A stretch of DNA of 64,000 nucleotides from assembly GCA_037349315.1 (NCBI GenBank), contig JBAIAC010000059.1, positions 16,834,501 through 16,898,500 of the forward strand, written 5' to 3'. Each line of letters opens with the position of its first letter. The first letter of the stretch is position 1. Below are positions 1 through 12,354 of the stretch, in pieces. This DNA comes from Chelydra serpentina. Lineage: Eukaryota; Chordata; Testudines; Chelydridae. Position numbers and translations under genes: made by a program. The notes beneath the pieces are model-generated. The model was not told the origin of the DNA, searched no databases, and was given only the letters and a program-made list of their open reading frames with translations.

Positions 1-290
1 ACTTTCATGATAAAGAGATTGCATTACAGTTCTTGTATTAGGTGAATTGAAAAATACTATTTATTTTGTTTTTTACAGTGCAAATGTTTGTAATAAAAAT
101 CTATATTGATCACTGTACACTTTGTATTCCACGTTGTAATTAAATCAATATACTTGAAACTGTAGAAAACATCAAAAATATTTAAATGGTATTATATTAT
201 CAGCACATTTTTTTAATCGCACGATTAATCGTGATTTTTTAATAGCTTGACAGCCCTTCAAAATAGTAAAAAAAAACTGTTCAACCCCAG
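1..290. repeat. AT-rich interspersed repeat ending in a TGACAGCCC boundary
   Basis: The stretch is AT-rich and ends with alternating ATTAATCG motifs followed by TTGACAGCCC near 247-257. This resembles an abundant reptile repeat whose edge reads GGGCTGTC followed by ATTAATCG motifs. The resemblance is from memory. The left boundary lies outside the window and the class is not determined. Confidence 0.5.
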
Positions 291-559
291 GTGAAATACT
301 TCATTTAGATTTCAAGCAATTTAACACTAAAATACAAATGAATAGAATGGAAGGAAATTTTGAAACAAAAAGTAGTTTTGAATAAAAATAATTGAAATGT
401 TTTGAAAAAATAGATATCAAATATTTTGACATTTGTTCAAAAAAGGTTTCTTTTCGGGATGAACAGTTCAGCAAAAACCATTTTAGTGTTGCCACATCTG
501 CATTTTTCACTGAAAAAAAAAGGTTTGGTGGATGAATTTAACTGAGCTCTAGTTCTAAC

Positions 560-815
560 CCCAGCTTTGACTTCTGTATGATCTTGGACATGTGACTTCT
601 CAGTGCCAGGGGTTACATTCAGAGGAACTTTGTAGAAATAAATAGATATACCCTAGATTTATACTGCTGGAAGTACCCTTTGTGCCTCAATTTCCCAGTC
701 TGTAAAATAGAGGTAATAATACTTAGTGACTTCATATGGGTATTGTGAGGATTAATTCATTAATATTTGAAAAGTATTTTGAGATCCTCAGATGGAAGGT
801 ACTGCAGTATGCAAG
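560..815 (+). repeat. MIR-like SINE remnant
   Basis: The order of motifs follows the MIR consensus in sense orientation: a cytosine/thymine-rich segment about losing time ('atcttggacatgtgactt'), then 'tgcctcaatttcccagtctg', 'taaaatagaggtaataata', and 'tattgtgaggattaattcat'. The copy is diverged, as expected for an ancient amniote SINE. Confidence 0.65.
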
Positions 816-830
816 TGCATAGTATTTTTC

Positions 831-2400
831 TGCAGTGCTGTGTTGCTCTTTGCAAATGTGTTTTTGAGCTATTCCTTGTGGATGTGATTCTGCAGTGTTT
901 GAGTTGAAGATCTTGGTCAGAGATAACTACACCACTTCACAGGTATGCCCTCACATAACAGGGTGGGGTTTGTTAGTTTTGGAGTTTATCTGTGGCAGCT
1001 CTGAAAATGTACTATGAAAATCCCTTTAACCACCACATCAAATCCACAAATCTTTTCATGGATTCGATAGAAGTTGGTGCGGAGGAAATGAAGACAGAAA
1101 AAAAATGATTAAAAATAAAAGCACAAATCCATATTCAGTTAAATATCCTGCCAGGGATGGAGGAAGCCCAATAGGAAAACATAATACACATCTCTAGTTA
1201 TTTCTCTGTGACAAATAAATACCGAGCTGGAGGATGATTATTGGCTGAAGGGAAATATTGTAAAATGGCAGAGAATGGAAAGAGTTTTCCCCGACCCCAG
1301 GAAATATAATGGCAGATAAAGAGATTGACCATTTTGGGAGGAGGATGCCTTCATTTCTCTACGTGACTGTAGATTATTTCGGCTTCAGAAGACAAGAATG
1401 TCCCTTTAACATCTGACCTGGCCTTTATTTTAGAGAAGCACTTCACGGTTCAGAAAAGACAGACAATTTTCTAATTCCCAGCTCTGCTGGAGGCTGAGGC
1501 AGCAACTTCCAGACAGGACACCTGCTAACACTAGAGAAATGGCATTATTATGTCTACAAGTTTACAAATCTGAGGATCAAAAAGCCTTTGCTGCTGCCGC
1601 TACTACACAGGCCAAGGACGACGACTTCTTCACAACAGAGTTTCAGAGGTTTTTCCCCCTTCCCCCCTTTAAGAAATGGTCTCTTTTCACTTTCAGTCGC
1701 AGCAGATCGGTTTCCACGTGAAGAAGTCAATCGTCAAAGAGTTTTCTAAATTTCATTGGTGTGTAGCAGAAAAGGGATTAGACTTGGGGCCTTTTTACCG
1801 GCCAGCCTTTAAGCAAATAAATGTTTTTGAATTCTTAGAGAGAGAATTGTGACTTAAAATAACGAGTATACAGGATTCTCCCAAACCCCAAATTAAACAG
1901 TAAACAAATCAATGCAAAATATTTCAGTAAAGATTTGGGGGAACATAGGGTTAAATCTTTGTTTGCTGTACTTCTGCTTTTATTTCTGTTAATTATTCCT
2001 GAGGGCACAGGTATTTAGACATTAACACACACACACACAGAGCACTAATATTGAATGACATTTGAACGTTCATTTTTAACATGTCTATTCAATGAAGGCC
2101 TGATTCTCAACCACTACCAGCAATGAGGATGATGAAGGGGGAGGGGTTACACTCAAGGGCAACATATTTTAGCACTATGATTCAAAATCTTACTACATAG
2201 CAATAACCTCACTAAACAACAGTCCCTTTGGGCCAGGTACTTACCCCAATGAAGTAAAAGTACATTTTTTCCCTCTTAGTGGATGATGGAATCACTAGCA
2301 TTTTTCTTAAATCCAACCCATTGCCATAAATCACTGTAGCAGGAGTTTATTAGTACCCAAAGAATGATGATAGAACCAAATAACATTTTGCACTTTTGTT
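831..2400. other. Unannotated non-coding DNA
   Basis: I see no gene, strong repeat or RNA gene here. The only ORF of note is a short stretch at 1539-1721 with no recognisable domain. A short (AC)n run lies at about 2026-2038. Confidence 0.5.
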
Positions 2401-2416
2401 ACACCTTGAATCCAAA

Positions 2417-2700
2417 GGTTTCAGTGTAGTAGCCGTGTTAGTGTCAGCAAAACGAAAATAAGAAAGAAAAACTTGTAGCACCCTAGAGACTAACAAATTT
2501 ATTTCAGCATAAGCTTTCGTGGGTTAGTACCCACTTCATCGGATGCATGGAATGAAACATACAGTAGACAGATATTTATACAGTCAGAGAAACATGATAA
2601 GGTGGAGGTGCATAGACCAACCTTAAGAGGCTAATTAATTGAGAGGAACCATAACAGCAGGGGAAGAAAAACCTTTGAAGTGATAAACAAGATGTGCTTT
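2417..2700 (-). repeat. Penelope-like repeat tail, with a hammerhead-like core
   Basis: The sequence matches a very common reptile repeat recognised by 'ccgtgttagt', 'gagactaacaaatttattt' and 'cataagctttcgtggg'. On the minus strand it reads CCGATGA, a stem GTGGG/CCCAC, then GAAAGC (2515-2542), which resembles the conserved core of a hammerhead ribozyme. Penelope-like elements are known to carry such ribozymes. The assignment to Penelope is from memory and inference. U4 of the core is replaced by C and an extra A precedes stem II, so this copy is probably not active. Confidence 0.5.
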
Positions 2701-2929
2701 ACAAACTAACCACCCCATGTCCTGCAAACATGTACACAGGTGTTTACCTTTAAGCCTGACTACTCATACTCTTAAAACACCTGTGTAGGTGTTTGGAGGA
2801 TGGGGATCTAATTAAGTCTCAACTCCCATGTGAAACAGATAAGTATTATCCCATTTTCAGATTGGAGACCAGACTGGAGAATTTGGAGAGGTTAAGGTTT
2901 GGATCCACTGAACAACTTAAGCATTGGAA

Positions 2930-3650
2930 AACTGAATGTCACAGTGCCTAACCTTTAAAAGCCTAAAAATTCACAGGAACACCACTAGTTAGGCACCTAG
3001 GCTCCCTATACAATGAATGGGGAGAGATAGGTACCTAAGAAAGCAGTTCATTGGGTGAAAATTAATTTCTAGCTCAGTGGTTAGGGCACCCACCTGGGAG
3101 GTGGGAGACCCCAGGTCTGGTCCCCCTGCTCCATTTCTTTATTCACAATGGAACAGCCTCAACAGGAGAGATTCAGGGAGCCCTACAGGAGAATCTCTCA
3201 GTGCTTAGAGCACTCTCCTGAGAGGTGAGAGACCCCTGCTCAAATCCTCTCTCCCCCTTTGCCTGAGGGGATAGTTGAAACTAGGTTTCCTACATTCCCG
3301 ATGAGTGCTCTGATCATTGAGCTAAGAGTGGTAAGATGGGCACCATTAACACCTTCTCCTCCCCACCCCAGATTTTGAAAGGGGTGCAATTTGGTAGGCA
3401 GCCTCTGAACAAGTCGATCAGTTGGGCCCCACACATAACTTAGGCAGGCGAACGCCCACCTTCCCCTGGTTCATTAATTGCTCTGGGGCTTAGATTGGCA
3501 TCTGTCTAGAGGGAGGCAGCACTGTGTATGCCCAGAGGCAGGAACATAGGCTCCTAGAGAAATTTTACTCTGACAACATAGGCTCAGAGAGTTTAGGCAT
3601 CTGTCAGTTTCACAGGAGTTTTCTGGCTTATGGTGTAGCCAAAACTGGAG
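2930..3650. repeat. Composite interspersed repeat with tRNA-like modules
   Basis: A box A-like TAGCTCAGTGG occurs near 3071, followed by a degenerate box B-like segment near 3113. A second, similar module 'ctcagtgcttagagcactc' lies near 3198, and an inverted one ('cattgagctaagagtgg') near 3316. Repeated 'taggcacctagg'-type motifs flank the modules. This looks like a turtle repeat built from pol III-like or MITE modules. Boundaries are approximate. Confidence 0.4.
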
Positions 3651-3655
3651 AGTTA

Positions 3656-3876
3656 GGGCTTGCCTACACACCTACAGCACTGCAGCTGTAGTGCTCGGTG
3701 AAGATGCTAATTACACTGACGGGAGATCATAGGTACTCCACCTCCACAAGAAGAGGCAGGAGCTTTGTCGATGGGAGAAGCCCCCCTGTCGACGTAGTGT
3801 GGCTGTTTACAATGGGGGTTAAGTCAGTGTAACTATGTAGTTATACTGACATAAATTGGTAGTGTAGACCAAGCCC
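3656..3876. mobile_element. Non-autonomous Tc1/mariner-like MITE (221 bp)
   Basis: The ends are inverted: GGGCTTGCCTACAC on the left and, read from the right, GGGCTTGGTCTACAC. Each end abuts a TA dinucleotide (3654-3655 and 3877-3878), the expected TA duplication of Tc1/mariner elements. There is no internal ORF. Confidence 0.7.
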
Positions 3877-3940
3877 TAGCCTCTGCCATAATTTAGCTTT
3901 TTTCCACTAGCATCTTTGGACCAGTTCTTCTTCTCATTTA

Positions 3941-3998
3941 GGGCCTGATTCAAAGCCTCCTGAAGTCAATTGAAAGACAAAGGTTTTGGATCAGGCCC
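3941..3998. repeat. Short foldback repeat (GGGCCTGATTC type)
   Basis: The outer arms GGGCCTGATTC and GGATCAGGCCC are inverted around a core containing 'tgaagtcaattgaa'. The same pattern recurs at 41433-41502 and 56479-56565. Confidence 0.6.
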
Positions 3999-4127
3999 TT
4001 ATACTGGTATAAATCAAGCACAGCTCTATTGAAGCCAGTGCATTTACACTGGCATAAAAGGAGGACCTGACCCTTCTGTTTCTAATCTAGTGGATAAGGA
4101 TGGCCGAGATTCTCCAAGACAGAAAGG

Positions 4128-4211
4128 CTCAGATCCTCAAAGATATTTAGGTGCCTAACTCCCATTGATTTCAATATAAGTTAGGTGCCCAAATACCTTT
4201 AAAGACCTGGG
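4128..4211. repeat. Foldback repeat (TTTAGGTGCCTAACT type)
   Basis: The left arm 'atatttaggtgcctaact' is inverted in 'agttaggtgcccaaatacc', with a short centre 'cccattgatttcaatat' that is itself partly palindromic. It is a typical reptile palindromic MITE. A related 'tgagattctgaaaa' and 'cttgaaaatctcag' pair follows at about 4238-4372. Confidence 0.55.
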
Positions 4212-4559
4212 CCTAAGTGATTTTTGGGGCCCAGACTGAGATTCTGAAAATTTACACCCTTTTAAAAAGTACATGCTGAACACCCACCCTCTGCGAATCA
4301 CACTACTTTAAAGTGTCTCACACTGAGCACTCAAAAATGGAAGCACCCCAAATCTTGAAAATCTCAGCTATGTATCCAAAGCAGTGGTTATCAAATTAGC
4401 TGGTTATCCTTCCCTTTTCTTAGCAAGAGGAAAGGAACAATCCTAGTCCTTGGAATAATTTTGTTTGTTAAAGAGCCAGATCATTTATTTTCATTCAGAA
4501 CCTAATTTTGTAGAATAATAATAATAAAAAACAAATTAAGCAAAAAAAGTTTCACTTTT

Positions 4560-6700
4560 CCCATCCCAGGAAGGTGAATTCTCCATGGACGTTTGCCCTG
4601 CCTTCAAGGGCCTGGGCGGACTGGGTTCTCTCTGGATCCCCGAAACCCCAACCACAACCATCCCCACCGATTCAGGGAGAGGATTTTTTCTAAGGGGGGG
4701 GAGAGCTAGAAAGGGAAGGGGGGGAATGCACAGATTTCATGTGCAGATTTTAATCTGGTCACTTCCCTGTCAAACTAATCCCTGCCTGACTCAGATCGGA
4801 TTTTAAGAAATGTGCCTGGAAACCAAAAAGCAAACTTCATTTGAATGAAGCACACACTCCGCAGCCCCCATCTGCAAAGGGCCGCAATTAAATGCAAAGA
4901 GAGGGGGGGAGAGAAAAAATTAGCATTTTCCGTGGCCATCTGGCATGAGGAGCAGGCGATGGGGAACAAAAGGAGATTTAGGCAAAAGGGAGAGGCGAGT
5001 GTGCCATGGCATTGACCTGCAAATGAGCCTTTGTGAACGAATTAAAGCTTCCCGGACCCCCCGGGACACCCCAAAACAGGCACCATTACAAACCATCCGG
5101 ACAAAAACCCACTCATCAAAATTGTCTGCGATTGGGGGGAGGGAGGAAACGCCAACCATTTAAATATGCACTATCCCCCCCCCCCCCACACACACACACT
5201 AAACGTCTCTGTAATAGGCGGTTAATAGTGGGTTGGCTTAAATGAGCTCTAAGGTTCTGATGAACTTGCTACAAGTTCTAGTCTGGGGTCTTCCCCCCCC
5301 CTCCCCCGGGGACATGCTCTGGGATACTGTTGGGTGCTATGAATTAATTTCATTTTTACAAGAGAAAAAATATAACCCACCCGAGGGCTAATTTATAGCC
5401 CCACCACCTAACAATACAAAGGGGGAGGGGAGGGGGGTTGGTGATATATTAGCCTCCAGATGCTGTTTATTAAAGTTTTGATCTGTTGTGAGGGTAATGG
5501 TGGCTTGGAAGTGTATTTCTAAAGCAAACAAGAGTCATTTCCCTAGGACAATGCGTGGACGTTTGTAAAAGCAACTGGAGGGAACTAGGGGGGGAACAAA
5601 GGAGGAGGGGGGGATTTTCATATTCCAAAGAGAAGTCTGAAACCCTCAGGGCTGGCAAACAACTGCCCCACCGCCATGGATCCTGCCTGCACGCTAAAGA
5701 AACCTTGGAGGATTTCCAACGTTAAATCAAAGCTCCCGACACACTGACAATTCGGTAAGGTGCAAGGAAGAAAAATCATTTTAAAAACAGACCCTCTCCC
5801 CAGAGGTGAAGGGGGCCAGAAGAGGGAAACTTGTAAATACAACGTGTTTCTTTATTGCCCTCCTCTCCCTGGGGAATAGCTCCCATTATGACCCATCAGC
5901 TATATAGACTCAGCTGCTGCTACTCTGGGGGCTGCAGCAGGTAGATTAAAGAACAGGAGGGGGGAGGGGGAGGAAGAAGTGCTGCCTGTCTCCAGATAGG
6001 GCCGGGAAACAAAAGCAAACGGCAATAGCAGGCAATTTACTCCTGCAAGCAATTCAAGAGGAGCCTTCCATAGAAATCATCAATCACTCAGAGGGGCCTT
6101 GGGATTCAGCTACCAGCACTGATTCGAGCGCACACAGAGGAAATAAAAAGTGACAGCTCTCGCCCCCTTCCCCCGCCATTCATCGATAAAATAAAGATCT
6201 CGAGCAAGTCAGAAATGTGCAGGGCAGGAGCAAGCCGCCTCCGTAAAACGGGGTAGACCGTAACCAGGCCTCCTCCACTTGGGAAGCAGGAGGTTTGGAT
6301 TTAGACGGGCCAAATCCCCCGCCTTACTGCAATTCACCGCCTCGGAAATCACCCAGAGCACCGAGCTTTCTTACACTCAAGGCGGCCCAGCCAGCTTGCC
6401 ACAGCCCATGGGGCACCCCCCACCCCCGGACTGAGATGAGATGGGTCTGGGCTCTTGGCTCGCTCTGCAGGTGGGAGTGCTCAGTCACTGCCTCTCCGCC
6501 CCCGCGGCCGTGTTTGGCGCTCCCAGGTGCCTCTCTCCACGGGTTTGTTTGCAGTCAATATTCATGTGTTTCTGTCACCAGGGTGGCTCTTTTCACAGTG
6601 ATCAGCCGGGCAGAAGGCTGAATGACAGGAGACTCGTGGCTCAGCCGCTCTGGGAGGGGGACAGGCGAGGGGATGGAGTCGAGCCCCCAAACTCCTCTGC
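4560..6700. promoter_or_regulatory. GC-rich, CpG-enriched stretch: candidate regulatory or promoter region
   Basis: This stretch lacks recognisable repeats and is much richer in G, C and CpG than its surroundings, most clearly at about 6120-6660. PBX/MEIS-like words (ATCAATCA near 6080, TGACAGCT near 6152) and SOX/POU-like words near 5017-5045 are visible, though such words also occur by chance. It lies downstream of KCNQ1, where mammals have CDKN1C and its enhancers. I found no CDKN1C coding sequence. A role as enhancer, promoter or lncRNA start is inference from composition only. Confidence 0.35.
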
Positions 6701-9700
6701 CTTGGTGTGTCTCTGTGGGCACTGCCCTACAGAGGTGGGGTAAGGAACTACTCCAGGCAGCAGTACAGAGAAATCGCAGGCTGATCAGAGCTGGGCTTTT
6801 GCCTGTCCTTAAAACTCCAGGGCCACACTCCTCTGCCCCAAGTTTTCTAATAGGAGGGACCAAGAAACATAAAAAAGAATCCCAGCTTTCATTTAAAAAC
6901 AGATTTCTAGCCCCTTACAAAAAGCCATCAAAACATAACTGGTATAAACCCATCAGCAAGGCTTAAAGGGTGGCATTGATTTTTTCCTAAGAGGTCACAT
7001 TGTACCCTCCCCTGCTCCCCCCAGGGCTGGATTTAGGGGTACAGAAAAAACATTGCTAGAGGTTTCTTGATTTTTAGGAAGACCCCAGATCTAATTTCAC
7101 AGCTGACATTTCCCATTCTCCCTTAAATAAACGTGTCCCCCAACTTGGCTAATTTCTAGTAGACACCTTAGAAGTAGGTATGGAGGAAGCATTTGAAGAA
7201 GAGGATAGTTATGGGAGCAACACACAGAGGGTATTTCAGGTCTCTGCAGTGGTGAGGAAGAAAACAGAGAGAAATGGATAAATCTGAGGTGAGGCTGATG
7301 ACCCTGCTGGAGTGGAGAGGGTGAATGGCAAAATATTTCAAAGGCTTGTCTGGCAAAAACTGCTAAGGCCAGCCGTGAGAATAATAAATAATAACCTGAA
7401 TTTATCTAGCGCCTTTCATCCCTATTAGTTAAAACTCACAACACTCCTATTTCACTGACGGAGACTGAAGCATGAATAAGGTTAAGGCTAGCAGTGGCAA
7501 TATGGAAAACGATTGCACTTTTATGCTTCAGGTTATTCTCATTCATTCTGGCAGCAAGTTGAAAGTTAAAAAGTAATTCTTTCAGTTACAGATGCCAGTG
7601 GGAGGATGCTGATAAACATGGTTGAATATGCAAGTCCAGCTATTTATTATTTACCATTTCTTTTTGTAGAGGCATACAATCTAAAACCAAAGGCCCATCC
7701 CGGTGCTCCAGATACCTCCCTTTTGTGCTGCAACTTTGTTTTGTTTAAATTAAAAAAAAATAAAAAAATCTCCATACTTGTGATTCAGTCTAAGTAGAAA
7801 TAAAAATCACAAACACTCTTTATGCAGAGGTGAATAAATTATAAACAAGGACAAAGAGGATACAATTGAACAATGTCTCCAAGCCAGTGTTTGTTAGGGA
7901 ATTACTATTCCAGTCTTTGAAATCAATTAATACATAATTAGATTCCTCAAGAAAGGACAAACAAGAGCTGCCATTCACCCCCTCCTTCTCCCACATGCAT
8001 CCCAAAGAGAGACCCAGTCTTTAGCACAAACCAGACAGACAGCATTCTCCAGCAGTAAAAACATATTCTGGCTTTGGGTGTTCATTTAACAAACAGATCC
8101 TTGAACCTTGCTTCTGTTTTCAGTTTATTTCAAACATGTTTCTTTGTCTTCAGTTCATTAAAACATGTCTCTTTTGAGATCTATTTTTACATTTCAAGAA
8201 TCCAGTATTGTACTTTTGTGGTGGCAGATGGCTCTAGACATCCAAGCATAAGCTCTCTTTCCTGCTTTTCCTTTCGGAGTCCCTTTCTGTACTACACTTG
8301 GACATTGCAGACAAGGGCGCTACTAACATGGTTTCAAGACTAGAGCCCAATTCAGGAAAATGATAAAGGTATGGCTTGGTCCTTTCTATACACTAAAGTC
8401 AAAATATTTTAACCACAGTGAGCACCACGACTTGCTGTGTAACTGAGTCCCACAACCTGGTAGCTTTTCATAATGAGGATAGGATCTTAATTGTCTTTAA
8501 CATGAGGTAAACACAAGGACATGGTGTAATGTAATATAGGTCTAAGATTGTTTGGTTAACTGTTAGGCTGACAATCCCTCAAGAGAAAAGCTAGGTAACC
8601 TTGCTGGGCTATAGCAAGGGGAAAGAAGTAGTCGCTTTGTAAGACGGAGCAGGAAGGTCTATGGAATGCCTGAAGGGATTTTGGCTATGTTGGACATAGG
8701 ATAATTTTCTTGTGTAAAAAAACCTGATTCTAAGGGCATGAGAAAATAGACTATCAGCACAAGACAAATGTTAAGGGTTGTTAAACACAGCAGCAGCTAC
8801 CCACTTATTGGATCGCCTTATTGAAGGCATTGGCTTAGACGCCCTGTCTATGCTAGTGGTTGATGAACTAGCAACAGACACTTCAAAGATCAGTTATCAA
8901 GCATGGATCTGAGAGAACTATTTTCCAGCATGGTGGTTAACATAATTTATCTGTCAAATATGTACCAGTTTCCCCCCCCCCCCCCCCAACAGTCATGTGA
9001 AATGCTATAGACTAACCCACTGGGTTATCTGGTTTGCAACACAGCCTGTAACCAGTTAGATGGTTTAAAAACAGTTTCAAATAGAATGACAAAGCCCTAA
9101 TGTTGACTACATCTTATTAAATAAGAAGTACTATACAAGAGGGCAAGAATTATAGTAAAACTGACAAAGAAATGACTTAGGGACTTTAGACAGAGATGAA
9201 TCCGGATCCTTTATAACAATAAGGAAATGTTTAAAGACGCATACTTGTGGTTGAATAATAATGAAGCAGAAGGGGTAGAACAGATACAGAAGTCTGTTTG
9301 AACTCCAGTGTTCTAAGATTCTGTATAGTTATATCGAGTTTAACATGGTTCATTGTTTATCCTGAGTTACTTGTAGTATTAAACAGGGGCTGAACAGCAA
9401 ACTCTAAAGAGAAACTGTACAGGTGGAAGTGTGCCTCAAAGCTTTTCTTTTGACTTTGGTTCCCAATACAGATTGAAAATCTGAACCCAGCCTGCTTGCG
9501 CTCCTGCCCAGAGTAAATACAGGTGACAGAATGATCCCATCTTTGCTGTAAATACCATCAGTAACAACATGATAGTGTTTACCTGTCCAGTCTTGCAGGG
9601 TAGATGGGCCCAAACCCTGTTTGAAACATGCTTCCAGCTCTACATTTCTAGGATTCTATGCTCCTGAGCTGTGGAATAGTGTACACTGTGTTTTAGCTAC

Positions 9701-10615
9701 ATCAGGAGAACGGTATTATAAACAAGACCCTCACCACAGCAGGAATTACAGTATCAATAGGACCCATGGTAGGAGACCATCTCCAAAATAATTACATTTC
9801 TGTCTCACTCTGTGTCGGACACCAGGACATCACAGAGACTGAAGATTTCTGTTTAGCCACAGGACAGGACAGCAACAGTACAAGCTAATGAAGTCTCCAT
9901 GTTCATTCACTCTTTGGCCTCCTGTGTCAGAAATTATTCTCATCTCAGAAATCATAATGGAGTCATGGCATCACTACTTTCCTTTCTAATAGGAAAGTGA
10001 GCAGGATAGACAGAAGAGGCTGGCTGAGGGATAGATTATGGTAGGATCCATGGGTCTGAAGCCGAGTTAGAAAGGGCTCTTGAATCCACAAAGGAAGATT
10101 TGGAGAGGTGGGGGAAGAGGGTGAGGGAGTTACATGAGAGAACTAGAGAGCAGGAATTAGCATTGACAGGGCAGGCAGAGTCTTTGGTTTGTTTGGTGAC
10201 GGGGAAGAGAAAGAGAACCTTTTGGCTGGATCTAAAACCCATTAATCTTAATTTACCACTAAGAATGCCCACTCCCTTCCCTTACTCTTTGTCTTCTTCC
10301 TTTTAAAAGGTTTATTTAAACTTACCTGCTTCTAGCTCTTTCACTGTTGCAAGCTGCATTTGCTTGGAGTAAAGAGTGTCAAAATGGAGGACAGGCAATT
10401 TATATATTAAGACACTCCCACACTCATAGTTAATTAGGGGGAATACCTGGAGCCTTCTACAGAGAGCAGCCAGAGAATCTGAGTTGTCTTCTAGATTGAG
10501 AGATTCTTACTGACATTTTTTCATTGCATATAGAAAATAAAGAATAGATAAGGGCCGGATAAAACATAATAAAGGAAAGCAGACAAGTGCAATAGAAATT
10601 GTCACCTGTATTGTT
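6701..10615. other. Mostly unannotated non-coding DNA
   Basis: No gene was recognised. A possible MIR-type fragment lies near 7378-7470 ('ttatctagcgcctttcatcc'), and a poly(C) run sits near 8972-8989. Short ORFs in this span have no recognisable motifs. Confidence 0.45.
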
Positions 10616-10623
10616 TTTTTTAG

Positions 10624-10860
10624 GCCTTAATCCTGCAAGATGGATTTGTGTAGAGTGCCACTAATGTCAGTGGGGCTCTGAGCAGATAGAGGGCTTTGCC
10701 CACATGGAGCAGCTTGTGGGACTGGGGCCTCAGATCGTAAACTGTTTGGGGCAGGTCTTATTTTGTGTCTGTAAAGCACCTACCCGACTTCGACGGCTAG
10801 ATGTATAGATAATAGCTGGGGTCTATAGTAATAATTTTTAATTGTATTATCCGGTCTGGT
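10624..10860. repeat. Foldback repeat plus amniote interspersed repeat fragment
   Basis: The segment 'ggccttaatcctgcaagat' to 'gggactggggcc' is an imperfect inverted repeat. It is followed by 'actgtttggggcaggtct' and 'tgtaaagcacctac', which resemble a common reptile repeat also seen inverted at about 12355-12470. Divergence is high. Confidence 0.45.
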
Positions 10861-10993
10861 TTTATTTTGATCACTCTCACTTGCATGCAATACCCACAAT
10901 TTATAATAAGAGCACACAAGAACTGGACACAAGATTGTTGTTTAGCACTCCCCATTCCCCATCATTCAAGGCCATTTGATAGACTCTCTAGAG

Positions 10994-11515
10994 CAGCGGT
11001 GTCCAATCCGTTTGCCACTAGCCACATGTGGTGAATAGGCTATTGAATAGTGGCTAATGCATGAGCAATGTGTTGGTGTATTGAAGACAGCAGTACTGAA
11101 AGACAGGTTGTGTACTTTGATATACAGCTTGTTAACGTGGCGAGGCTATCTTTGGGAGGAGGGATAGCTCAGTGGTTTGAGCGTTGGCCTGCTAAACCCA
11201 GGGTTGTGAGTTCAATCCTTGAGGGGGCCATTTAGGGATCTGGGGCAAAAAGTGGGGATTGGTCCTGCTTTGAGCAGGGGGTTGGACTTGATGACCTCCT
11301 AAGGTCCCTTCCAACCCTGATATTCTATGATTCTATTATATAGTCATTTTGTGTTAGTAGTACCTATTCATATATTTTTTTGTAATATCTACTTATTTTT
11401 TATATTTGAAATGTCGTTTGTAGTATGTTTTTTAATCCTTTTTTATAATGTGGCGAATAAAAAAAATTCAAAACCACAAGTGTGGCTAGCATTGAATTTC
11501 TATTGGACACCACTG
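10994..11515. mobile_element. hAT-type non-autonomous transposon, split by a SINE
   Basis: The termini are CAGCGGTGTCCAAT and, inverted, CAGTGGTGTCCAAT. The flanks are a perfect 8-bp duplication CTCTAGAG at 10986-10993 and 11516-11523. Sub-terminal 'cactagccacatgtgg' and 'ccacaagtgtggctag' extend the inverted ends. The Cry-type SINE at 11157-11335 is inserted inside, so it is the younger element. No transposase is encoded. Confidence 0.9.
11157..11335 (+). mobile_element. tRNA-derived turtle SINE (tortoise pol III/SINE, Cry type)
   Basis: Box A is TAGCTCAGTGG (11165-11175) and box B is GAGTTCAATCC (11208-11218), spaced as in a tRNA. The body then reads through 'tttgagcagggggttggac' into a CR1-type tail ending in TATTCTATGATTCTAT. 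This head-plus-CR1-tail structure is that of the tortoise pol III/SINE, which marks cryptodiran turtles. The tail is nearly the same as the CR1-type end at 63941-64000. It is inserted within a hAT element. Confidence 0.9.
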
Positions 11516-11523
11516 CTCTAGAG

Positions 11524-12350
11524 TGTTGCTATACATGCAAGTAGGGACAGTGGTGATGTCATGGATTGCATTCTAAGTCAAATATGTAAGTGTAAATCTA
11601 TCTACAAAAAATGGGATTCAAACCTCGATAATAATATTCTTAGAAAGGAGAGTCTATTTAAAGGAACATATTTATTCACAAATATTTTCAATGCAGTTAA
11701 AGAAAACAAAGAAATCCTTTTTTAAATTCTTAGCTAAAATACAAAAGATGAATCCTGTTATATGAGTGATTATCATAATTATGTCACAAGGTAAGACATC
11801 ACAGAAAATTAAACAAAGATAAAATAAATATATTAAGGTTTATAGGGCCAAATGTGACCCCCTACAACAAAAACTGTTACAGACTAATGTTCTTCAGCTT
11901 AAAAATATTTCATCTCTATTTTAAATTTAAATCTACCAGATTCATCACTGAGAAGGGAAAGCATCAGACAATTGCCAGTGCTGTTCTGGGGTCCACAAAA
12001 ACACAATGTTGTATGTGCTCCCTCTACTGGCTCTGCAACAGCAGCTAACTAAAAATATACATGGAGTCACACTGACATCTGATGATGTAGAAGCTCAGTG
12101 TTTGGAGATAAGACAATAATGCCATCTGAACTGGAAAGCAAACACCCCCTCCCCAAATGCTAACATGAGCTTTGTTCAGAAGATAAGGGGAAATGGAACA
12201 TTTGCAGCATGAAAGAGCACAAACTCAGTAAGGAAAACATTGCAATTTCTGCTGGTTTTACAAACAAAGAAAAGAAAAACAAAATGATACCCACCCCCAA
12301 TCTTGTGTGCAGACAGCTGCTCCTGCACAGAGCTACAAACAATTATTTAT
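11524..12350. other. Unannotated AT-rich DNA
   Basis: I see no gene, RNA gene or clear repeat in this stretch. Confidence 0.5.
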
Positions 12351-12354
12351 GTAA

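Noticed and set aside
5675..5760. A micro-ORF in a Kozak-like context followed by a GTAAGG donor-like site
   Set aside because: It is too short and has no homology I recognise; kept only as part of the candidate regulatory region.
4560..6700. CDKN1C, expected downstream of KCNQ1
   Set aside because: No CDK-inhibitor domain or PCNA-binding region could be found in any frame. The gene probably lies beyond the left edge.
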